NCBI RefSeq assembly: GCF_963678975.1
Contig: NC_089278.1
Span: forward strand, 12,117,479-12,181,478
Reading direction: 5' to 3'
From: Dysidea avara
Taxonomy: Eukaryota > Porifera > Demospongiae > Dictyoceratida > Dysideidae
DNA: 64,000 nucleotides
Part shown: piece after piece, positions 42,203 to 54,200 of the stretch
Position numbering within the stretch: the first letter of the stretch is position 1
Layout: the number at the start of each line of letters is the position of its first letter
The notes under the pieces: model-generated
What the model was told of the DNA's origin: nothing
What the model saw: the letters and a program-made list of their open reading frames with translations, nothing else
Database searches by the model: none
Program-made: the position numbers and the translations under genes

Positions 42203-45200
42203 ATGGTTACTAGACTACGTGGAAGCTTAAGGCTTAGCGTATGCAGAATTAGTTTAGTTCGTCAATACAGTAGATCAACAACAATACTACCTCCATGTGC
42301 ATTAAGGTATGCAGCATGTTTTGTGTTACTGCTATGTTATCGGCCAGGTGAATGCGTGACTCTATAATTTGTAAGTTGTACGTGTGTTTGTAGGGATGGC
42401 CCCAAGAGTGATCATTAACTAAATGTGGTGTATTAATTTCAATGTGGTGCATTATTTAGAAAATAACCAAATGACTAGTTCCATGAATTTCAGGTGTTTT
42501 TTAATGTGATTGCATAGTATCATTTATCAGCAATAGCTAAGCCACTGCCTACATTTATTCAATAAAATATGAATTCTCTGTTAGAGTGTTCTTAACTGAG
42601 AATTGCAAGGCTGAAATTAGCTACCATTTCAGCTACCATGTCAGGTAACCTTAGCAGCACCCATTAAAACTATTATAGTGTTATCTGTATAATTTCACAA
42701 AAAGCCTTTACAGGTTTTTGCAATTGAATTCGTCGCCTTTGCAATTGAATTCGTTCCGTTTGCAATTGGTATTGTAATTGAATTTGTCCTGTTTGCAATT
42801 GAATTCGTCAGTTTTACAATTGAATTCGTCGCTTTTGCAGTTGAATTAGTCGGTTTTGCAATAGAATTCGTCTCGTTTGCATTACAATTCGTCATAAACA
42901 AAACGGCTCCAAGAAACCAACCCGTTCATTAAGAGATGAACTATTTATGCCTTGGAGAGTTACACTTGAGACACTAGAAGGTAATTGAAGCTGGTAGTAC
43001 GCGAAGTTGATAGCTGTCTGACAAGTTAATTAGCTTGCTCGGGAGTGACCACACCCATCGCGAATGGAGTAGTAGAGTTTGGAATGTTGTTGGAGAGGCT
43101 GTAGAGGAAGAATTATTGCCTTATAAAGAGTTGTTTACTACTGTTGTACTTGAACAAGTTCCATGTTTTCATGTTTGCTCCAGCTGCCATTCTTGTTATG
43201 GACGAATTTAACTGCAAAAGCAACAAATTCAATTGCAAAAGCGACGAATTCAATTGCAAACGGGACGAATTCAATTGCAAAAGTGACGAACTCAATTGCA
43301 AACGGGACAAATTCAATTGCAAAGTCGCCGAATTCAATTGCAAAAACCTGTAATATAGCGGTAGTGCAGTATTTGCTTATGTCAATAATGTATGTCATCC
43401 ATTTTGATTATTAATTCAGGTTATTACAAGGACCTCTACCACCCCACCCAGTTACTACCATCCCATCACTGTGCTATGCCAGTTCAGCCAATGATGTTAA
43501 AGGTGTAATTTTGTTGTTGTGTAGAAACGTGTATACATTCCTAAAGTCTTGTCTTTCAATCAAAAGTGAATTAGCTTACTCTAATACAATGTATAGAGTA
43601 AACAATGTGTATAGTAAATAGTGTGAATTTTCCCTCCATAATCTTACCTTTACATGCTATTGGTTGGTTGGGATCAATCTACAAAAACCTTTATAAAAAT
43701 TACTTGATCAGTGATGGGGCTAACACTATGTACTTTTTCACGTTTATGCATCACTTTGGCCATGTCCCTATCATGTGATCAATTTCTTTCATATCTCACA
43801 GGTATAAATTTGTGGGTAGTGTATCAATTGCTTCAGTGAACTTGTTATCATGTATAATAAAATTATACTCGTCTGTAATTTCCATACCATAGTTTAGATA
43901 CAGTGTAGACATGTTTTACGTATTGTTCTCCACATGGGCAGAAACTGATCCGCTTTTCTTGTTAGTTTCTGGGACATCTCTCATCATGCAGTCCAATATC
44001 TCTCATGCCACTCTTTCCCTTTGATACCTACTAGCTTATAATCCTATTTCCCACCAATTAGTGCCTTCCTTAAACCTATCAAAAGTTTAATAGTACTTAT
44101 GTGATCCTGTATATCTGAAATTGAAATGACTGTACAATTAGAGTATTTATTACAGGTTTTTGCAATTGAATTCGGCGACTTTGCAATTGAATTCGTCCCG
44201 TTTGCAATTGAGTTCGTCGCTTTTGCAATTGAATTCGTCCCGTTTGCAATTGAATTCGTCCCGTTTGCAATTGAATTCGTCGGTTTTGCAATTGAATTCG
44301 TCCCGTTTGCAATTGAATTCGTCGCTTTTGCAATTGAATTCGTCGCTTTTGCAGTTAAATTCGTCCATAACAAGAAGGCAGCTGGAACAAACATGAAAAC
44401 ATGATGTATCAGCTGCTACAAGAACTTGTTCAAGTACAACAGTAGTAAACAACTCTTTATAAGGCAATAATTCTTCCTCTACAGCCTCTCCAACAACATT
44501 CCAAACTCTACTACTCCATTCGCGATGGGTGTGGTCACTCGCGAACAAGCTATTTAACTTGTCAGACAGCTATCAACTTCGCGTACTACCAGCTTCAATT
44601 ACCTTCTAGTGTCTCAAGTGTAACTCTCCAAGGCATAAATAGTTCATCTCTTAATGAATGGGTTGGTTTCTTGGAGCCGTTTTGTTTATGACGAATTGTA
44701 ATGCAAACGCGACAAATTCTATTGCAAAACTGACTAATTCAACTGCAAAAGCGACGAATTCAATTGCAAAACCGACGAATTCAATTGCAAACGGGACGAA
44801 TTCAATTGCAATACCGACGAATTCAATTGCAATACCGACGAATTCAATTGCAAATGGGATGCATTCAATTGCAAAGGCGACGAATTCAATTGCAAAAACC
44901 TGTAAAAGTGTATGTTCTATTAGAATAAATGAATGGGTATCTGAACACTTTTATCATTGCTTGACACCAATATACAATCATTGTGCTGTATATGCAGGTA
45001 CACTGAAGACTATCAGTGAAGAGATTGAAATACAACCACCTAGTAACCTTTTTGCAGTGGTACACATCAGTAAGTATATAATTGTTAGTGTGACTTATTT
45101 GGTGCTAATTTAAGACACATTACTGTGTTTTGTGTCCGAGGAAACCAGTGTGCCACACTAGTGTAGAAGGAACAACCACAATGCAATAACCATGTAATTT

Positions 45201-48200
45201 TGTACTTCAATACGAGTGTAGTTGCCTTCCAGTTAGGGTAGCCAATGTACCAAATTTGAATAAAATCACCTCAGCCGTGCTGGAGATAACTCATTTTCAC
45301 ACACCTCACAAAAATTGAAATGTGACTGCTTTAAAAAACTACCACCATTAAAGGGGAAAATCTAGGTATCAAATTTGGCACTAATCAACGAAAATGTTAA
45401 AGTTAAGTGCAGGTTAGAGACCTAGCACAAGGATCTTCGTGGATTTTAAAAACCGAGCAAAGCGAGGTTTTAAAATACACAAAGATCCGAGGGCGTGGTC
45501 TCTAACTGACTTAGAAAATGTATGCATTATATATGGACATATAGGTGGAGTCATTGTGGGATTGGGTTATATGTCGTACTGAAATCGTCGTGCGATGTTA
45601 AAATAATCACGGAGGAGTGAACGTGTTTTTGTTGAAGTGTTGAAAAAGATTGAAATTCGCACCGCTTCCTTTCGCAAGTTAGACCAATTGGATCTGGCAC
45701 AGCTGGGAAACGGCAGTGATTGATAATGTCGAGCCGGTTTAGCGGTAGCCAGTGCCTATGGCGTCACAGCAGTGTAAAGAACTCGTGTGTCAAAGAAGCA
45801 GCTTGTGTGGATTTATACGATGGGAACGAGTTGTCACAAGTTGTGCCTTCAGTGGCGCCACAGTAGCACGAAGAACAGGCACGGTTTCTAATATGGACCA
45901 CACCCACATTACACGTAGCGAAAAGTAACGTTCTACAAGGAAGATTACCTAGTTAGGTCTTGGTAAAGTCCATCCATAGTTTAATAGACGACGAAAACAG
46001 CCATAAAACACTCTAGAAACAGATGGGTGCTTAAAAGAATTCTCCATGATATTTTTAGACTTCTCCGTTCATTGTAACAAACGTACGTACAATGCTACAT
46101 TGTATCTCCCATAATCGAATTCTTTTAGGTATGCCTATAAAATGTATAGAGTGGTTAAGCACATGTTGGCCTGGGTGACTGGTCACCCACTGCAGGCTAT
46201 TAGCCTGATTATGCTTGGAGGGACCATTGCAAATCAATGATTGAAAGTGAGAATTGTGATGCTTGAGGTCTTTTCTGCTAGCAGGTTTCTAACCATTTTA
46301 AGAACCTGCTAGCAGGTCTCTTAGTGGATTTTAAAGACCTCATTATCCTCCAAAGATCAAAGCATATTATGCATACCATTGTCTAAGGTACTTTCTAAAA
46401 TCCAGGTACCCAGATAATTTGGTGTTTAGCCTGTAAGCTTAATTACAGGGTCGATAGATTGCTCACACTGGCTGCTTTTAACCCTTCGAACCTGGTAAGC
46501 CTATATTTTAGGCTTTGATGCATACCTCTAATAGTATATTAAAATTTATAAATTTAAAAATGAAGTAGGGATCCAAGCAATAAAATGTAGTGAAACTAAA
46601 GAGGAATGATGGTAGCTGTAGCTCGGTGGGAAATCCCTACTTTGGCATTCTCACAAAATTGTTATACCATGATGCCAAAGTAGGGATATGCCACCGAGCT
46701 ACAGTATACTGTAATAGCTACCATCATTCATATTCATCTCTTGTTTTCACTATTTATTGCGTGGATCCCTACTTCATTTTTAAATTCATAATTTTTAATA
46801 TACTAGTTTTTTTGTTTTTTTTTGTTAACCCTTAAACCCGCATGCAATTTTAAGGAATATGTGATTACATAAAACCATTTAAAATGGCCTGTCTAGCCAG
46901 AGTAGCCTAACTCTATTAGCCTAAAACTATATATCAACAGAAAGTTTATTCATTGGGCTACTTGAGGACCACTGTAACAACAGAGGCTTACTTGTTATGG
47001 AGTGGTGGAAAATGGTGGCTCGATTTTCTGTTATTTCTCAATACTCATGACAGCAGCCATATTAACATTTAATTAATCATGTGAGCTATATATGGCGTGA
47101 CTCGCCATTGAATAGGGAATCGCCTCGTGTTTATTTCACATGAATCTGTTGAAGTAGGAAGGAAATATTAACTATTTCTAAAGGTATGTAAGGGGTTTGC
47201 GTACTTATTTTGTGTAATGATAGTTTCAGGGCGAGTTTTGACCCCATGCTTTCATGCTAGGGTGAATCCCTAGGTATCATTTTAATCCTTGTTTAATTAC
47301 AAATAAAGTGGTGTTGATTATGTAGCCATAGGAAGAACGGTTCGCAAGTTATAGCGCTTTGTTTATAGCCATGTGTCAAAGGCGATTTGTCGGCGCATGC
47401 AGGTTTAATTAATAAGGGTTAAAGCATACGGCTAGCTATAAATGTGTGACTGTTCTATTAGGGTGACTGCTGTATATATAGTATCTCGAGTCAGCCTACA
47501 AAGGTGTGTGCTTGCCCTAAAAGGGGTGTGGTCATTGTGATCTCGATTTATTAGAGTCAGCCTACCAACCAAGTTGAAGGTGTGTGGTCACTATTCCGTT
47601 ATAAATGCAGTTAGCCTAAAAGGGTGTGGTCATAGTGATCTCGATCAATATTGATAGATCGATAATGGACGTAGGATAGAGAATTGGTGTGATCTTGTGA
47701 CCTATCTTGAAGATACAGGTATCTAGTACCTCCGTACAGTATAGTCTCTCGCAGCCAGGCCGCTCTAAGCGCCTTAACTAAATTTTGTTGTGTCTGTTAT
47801 GCTGCTCAAAGAAAGTATTGATACAGAAAATTAACGTCTTGATATGGTTTTGTACAATGAAGAAGACAAATAGCCTAATTGAAGATAAAAGAAAAGACAA
47901 GGCGCAGTGGGCACACACTCGTCGGAACCCTAAAAGGCACATCCCACTGGTGAGTTTGTTATTGTGGCGTAAAATTGTGGCCGTACGCTGCTTTGTTTGG
48001 CCTCTAGGCTTGCGACTGTGGTCAGTGAGTGAGTGAGTGAGTGAGTGAGTGAGTGAGTGAGTGGGGCAGACGAAATTTCGAGTTGACAATTAAAAAAAAA
48101 ATTCTATATCCGGCTGCCTGTGTTTTCTTGTTTTTAATGCTACATTTTGAAGTTAGATGGACTAATATTAATCCGTAAAGGTGATTTTCGTCATGTACAG

Positions 48201-51200
48201 TGTAAGACGTTTCTAGACTGGTTTTTAAAAGGCAGGCCTTAATTTAATTTTTAAGGTGCTGAGGATAAATGTCCTTACATATTCACAAATGTACAGACAT
48301 AGCGTCAAATTGTACAGACATGAGCTAGAGGAGCACTTTGTATAGACTGCTGGAATTGGAATAGGGAGTTTCCACTGAAAGTTTTGAGGTTAAACACAAC
48401 CACATAGCTGCTAAACCACATAGCTGCAACATATCACCATACTGTGGTCATAACAGCTGCTGGTGATAGCAGTACACAAAGGGGAGGTGGCATTGGTAAA
48501 TCCTTGAGTTGGGAAAATGTAGTACCTCCTAGCAACCAAGTGACAGTTATTGTTAGCACTACAAACAAAAATGTACACATCAGCTTTTATGGTACCACTA
48601 TTGGTTTTGCAAGGACATGGGTGTCCGCCCAAGACTAATTATGTGCAGACATTGTGCTATTTGTGCGGATTTTGTCCATTGACCGCACGTTAATTTAAGG
48701 CCTGAAAGGTAGAATTTTCAGCGGTACGCATCATTTCAGGCGATCCCTACTTAAACAGTACAAAACTACAATAATTATAACTTCACAAGTATTAATAATA
48801 GAAAGATCCCACAGCCACTACATTACTCACCATGAACTCCACGAATAAAATGGCACCAAGCATTAATGCAGTTGGGTACAACGCCTTTCATCGTACCACT
48901 TAGAAAACAGCCTTCTTCACCTAATGTCCGCCATGGCTGTACACTCTTTCATTAAACAAGGGATATATTCATCATACTTGGTGCTATGGCCTTAAACTAA
49001 ATGTCTCATGTGCTACAGAATCCAGTGGTATACGATAGATCACATGATCGTATAATGGAAGCTTGTACATTAAAACACAGTCAAGTTCCAGCAAAGTCAA
49101 CGTCTGTTGTTAATTTCAAAAGTACTCTTTAGTGTTGTATAAAACTGTTTACATGTGCATGAAATTAGGTTTCATTTCATGTATAAGAATATCCTATTGT
49201 ACAGTAATAGAAACCTGACGCTCTGTCTGTAGTTCACACTTACGGACTATTTCATTAATTCCGGGTTCAAAAGGTTAATCAACATAAGCTTCTTTGCAAA
49301 TAATTAACATAAAGCTTCTGTGGTCCACATAGCTGGCCACACCACACAGCCAGCCTGCGGCTAGTTTAAAAGAATGATTGGGCAATTCTTTACATAAAAC
49401 AAGATCAATTTGTTGCTGCACCGGATGCAGGGTAAACCGCTTGAGGAATGAGATTAACCAACATTTATTGGAGTAAAAAGAAAGAATTGGCAATATAGAC
49501 CATGGAGTTATAGTGTGAAAACTAGCAAGTGAGTGATTGAGATTGTGAATTTGTCGTCATGCCTACCAGGTAATCTACAGTGTACGTATGTACCAGAAAA
49601 TGGTTGGCAGGTAGATTAACCACTGTAGGAGAGCCTTTCAGTGGTTTAAAGTAGGGCTAAAACAAATATTCTGAATGCCAACGAAACAAATAGTTTTAAA
49701 AAGAATGAATATTCTAATGTATATATTTGATTCACAAGCACTTACAATTATGTTTTCGTAGGAAATGAAACTACTTCATTTGTGCTGATCTGTTGGTGCA
49801 ACTACATGAAGTTTTAATGTCTATTGCTTTACCATTGTAAAGTATGTGTATAGAATGTTGAATCTACTCGCATAGTATCAAATATTTGATTTAGAATGAA
49901 TAACAAACTATTTGAATGGTTTGTTTCAGCCCTAGTTTAAAGAGAAATCTAAGTAGAGTCCTTGTAGTTTTAACACAAATACCAACCATGTGTATGATCA
50001 AGATTTCAGGCACTCTAGTAAAACATCGAACGAATGAAGAAAAATTATTTCAAGTAATAAAATATTTCAAATATTGTAGAAAAAAGAAAATGTAGTAAGT
50101 CCCAAAGCAGCATAGGGCAGCTTTAGGGCTCGCAAATACAAAAATCTATAAACCAAAACAGCCAATCTGTGCAAAGGGTATATGGCCTTCAAAGAAGCAA
50201 AGGTTTGTAAAGGAATTAAAGGTGGCAGCCAAAAATGGTTGGAATTTTGTATGTTTGTATGATCAACATCATCAGTTATTTGTTAGTCACTGCTTTTACT
50301 TTTACAGCACTTAGCCTGGCTTTTTACCTTTTCCCAATGCTGTTAAAACTATCTCCATGCACTGTACAAAGTAATTGTGTAGTACGTATGTTCTGGAATA
50401 TTTGTTTGTTTGTTAATCTTCAAGGTGGACGTCAATTTAAAGTGACAAAGAATGATTTGATAGTCATCCACAGAATCCCAGCAGAAGTCGGTAGCCAGAT
50501 TGTGCTGGAAAAGGTAAAAATGGTAATTGTGATATTTTAACCCTTAAACCTGTATAATCCAGAAAACTGGATTTAAACTTAATACCTTGCACAAAGCACT
50601 GTAACTTTCAAAGCGTCCATCCTATGGCTACGCAATTTGCACCAATTCTACTTGTGATGTAACAAGGATTAAAATGATACCTAGGGTTTTACCCTATTGC
50701 TAAATTGTGAGGACAAAACTAGCCGTAAAAATAACTTTTTACTAAGGAAACACGCAAACCCTTTACATACCTTTATAAAATGGTCAATAACTCGATGGTG
50801 ATTGCTCCTATCACCTTGCAATAACTTCCATTCGATTTGCCGTCGAATTTTCTATTAGGCCATAGATGACTCACGTGAGTAAACCCACAATCGAAATTAA
50901 ACACGTGGCAAGAATTTTGAAACATGGAGACGCAACTTGTCGCTGTTCATCACTTCATAACAAGTAATCCACTGTTGTTAGTGTTCATTTAACCTTCTCC
51001 AAGTAGCCCGGTGAACAGACTTTTAATCAACATATATTTGCAGGCTGTAAGAATTAAGTTACCCCACCTAGTGTTGCCATGTGTGCCCATATTGTGTAAA
51101 AATGCATTCCCCAAAAGTTCTCTTCAGGTTTAAGGGTTAAGTAACAAAACTAACACATTTCGTTTAGTTGATACAATAAATCACTACTGAAATTTTTCTA

Positions 51201-54200
51201 TTTCATGGATAGGTTCTGCTAGTTGCATCTGAGAATTTCTCATTGATTGGAACACCACTGTTGAGGTGATTATGTGATGTGTATACACTGCTGCTACAAT
51301 TAGTCTTTTAATCTCGGCTGTCATCTATATCTGATGGGCCATTTATACATTGTCTATTTGAAGCTGTAAGAGGTCTCTTGAGTAATTGTATATCTCTAGT
51401 CATTCTTATCATTACTGACATGTGCACTTGATGTGTTGTTATAGGAAAGAAACAGTCAAAGTTAATGCTACTGTTGTGGAGCACACCAGATTGGCTAAAG
51501 TGATTATATTTAAGAAGAAACGACGGAAAGGCTACAAGAAGAAGAAAGGTAACACATTACAGACTGGCTATTGATAATGACATAACAATTGGTAGTGTTT
51601 CTAAGATTAAAAATGCTACTCTACAATTTTAATTACTGTAGTTTAGTCAAATAGTTGCTAAAATATCATACGGTACAGTGGTACTGTATAAATAGGGATG
51701 ATGAAAATTCACCGGCCTCATGATGATACCTTCGGGAATATAACTAAACCCAAAGTGTGACCTGAAATGGTTCTGAAAAGTTGCTATGTATTCAGGAGGA
51801 TTTTCTTCTGGCTGACTGACTAACTATCTGATTGACTAACTATCTGATTGACTGACTAACTATCTGATTGACTGACTGATCCTGTCAGATAAGTGTAATA
51901 GTGCAGTACATAAGCCCTTAAAATTGACACTCTTTTTGATAAAAGCACCAATTTTTTTACAGGATATATGGAGCGTGCACTAAGTGTTTTAAGAAGGGGA
52001 GGCATGTAAAAAGTCCTCAGGAACACCCCTTTTTGTACCCTGACAAGAAAACCATTTGTTACTATTAAAAATCAATCATGTTTCTATCAAATTAACTGCT
52101 GGGCCTAGTATCATAGTAGTACAAAGCATACAGCTGGAACATATTAGCCTATTAGTAATCTATAAAAAACAAATAGTTTTCTCACCTAGGCAGTAAACAA
52201 AATCACTAAAATTTCCATTTGTAGGGGATTCTTCAATGCTGACGATTGTGTAGTACTATGTACAAGGATCATCCTGATGTGTATCGTTTCTTTATTAAAG
52301 GGGTATAACAAAAGTTTTAATGCTAAAGTCACAGGTGGATATCTCAACAGAAAACCATGAACTACAGCAGTTCAATTATCAAGCACAGAGCTTGAACAAA
52401 AGGTCCCTTGTCCTTATACTGGGCACCATATGAAAGGTAATTAAATTTCTAGTTTAATGAAGGCAGTTGCAAGTTGTTTCAACATCTTGTTCTCAAGTTA
52501 CAGCACTTTCAATTCAGTGTAATATAGCATAAACAAGAAAAGTACACAGATGAGTATTAAGGTATTTCTTAGTGCTGTGATAATGCTCAAAATAAGCATA
52601 AAGGAGCTAGGTTCCAATGAAGTGAGATTTTGAGCACTAAGAAGTACCTTATGACACATCCTTGTGCTTTTCTTGCTCATATTATATTACACTGAATTGA
52701 AAGTGCTGTAACTTGGAACAAGATGTTGAAACAACTTGCAACTGCCTTCATTAAACTAGAAATTTAATTACCTTTCATATGGTGCTCAGTATAAGGACAA
52801 GGGACCTTTTGTTCAAGCTCTGTGCTTGATAATTGAACTGCTGTAGTTCATGGTTTTCTGTTGAGATATTCACTTGTGACTTTAGCATTAAATAACTTTT
52901 GTTATACCCCTTTAATAAAGAAACGATACACATCAGGATGATCCTTGTACATAGTACTACACAATCATCAGCATTGAAGGTCCAAAACTTTAACAGAATC
53001 CCTACAAATGGAAATTTTAGTGATTTTGTTTACTGCCTAGGTGAGAAAACTATTTGTTTTTTTATAGATTACTAATAGGCTATTATGTTCCAGCTGTATG
53101 CTTTGTACTGCTATGATACTAGGCCCAGCAGTCAACTTGATAGAAACATTGATTGATTTTTAATAGTAACAAATAGTTTTCTTGTCAGGGTGCAAAAAGG
53201 GGTGTTCCTGAGGACTTTTTGCGTGCCTCCCCTTCTTAAAACACTTAGTGCATGCTCCATATACTCTGTAAAAAAATTGGTGCTTTTATCAAAAAGTGAA
53301 CGAATATTTGGCTTAGGCGCTGGACTATAACTCAATACTAAGCATCGCTTCAGCCCAGCTGGTGCCTATGGCACCACAGTACATTTATCTTAGACTTACT
53401 CTTTGTGTTCCATGTCTTTTTTACGTGCAGTGTAAGATATTGATTTGTTGTAGCTTGTCATGGCTTTGTGTATCATCTATCACGTAGAATGGAATTTTCA
53501 TACCATGCCTCCTGCAGTCAAGGTTAGTTTCACATCTCGTTTTCTGCATGTAGGACTGTATAACACAGAAAATAGGCGAAAGCTTAATGTAACAGGTTTA
53601 TTAGTAATTAATGTAAAAGTGCGTGTTTTGTAATGTTATATATTATCTATGCAAAAAACAGCCAAGCTGTACAAAAGGGTACTGCCTTTAAAAACCTGGG
53701 TGAAAAGAGTTGTGAAATCAAAGGTAGCGGCCATGCAATGATTGTTAATTATAATTTAAACGCCATATACAGTTTGGCTGTGTTTGCATTGGATTTCATT
53801 TCTTTTTGTATTTTAAATACCCAAAAGCAACCATAAGCTGGCTTTGAGGCTTGTTTTTATACAAATCATTGTTCTTTTTATCTATAGATACAATGACGAT
53901 GATATAAGACCAACTAGTGCTCTACCAATACAAAAAATACCTATACCAAAGTTATGTAATAACCAGTTAGCTAGCTAATACTGATAATTTGCTTATTCAT
54001 GGCTATGGCTATATTATAGTGCTTGTATTTATTTGCAATATCATTAAATTTCTTTCAAGTTAGGTATATGATTATACTATTTGTTTATTAGGATTTTTAT
54101 TTTACAGTGACCGTTTTATTAGCAAGAGTATCTCAATCATTCATATAAAAGTTGCTCAACTTTTACAAAGCAAATCCTAGCAGTTTACCCTGTAAACGTG

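Noticed and set aside
43113..43414. Repetitive reading frames such as NSIANGT or EFAFAIEFV repeats over the 21-bp arrays
   Set aside because: 21 bp is a multiple of 3, so most frames stay open on both strands. Only the strand that continues from the conserved core is kept as a weak hypothesis.
42711..44902. CRISPR-like array
   Set aside because: Units are contiguous with only three variable bases and no spacers, and the locus is in an animal intron.
47778..48089. Small genes in mrpl21 intron 3
   Set aside because: Short frames, some starting without ATG, overlapping a GTGA microsatellite; no recognisable protein features.
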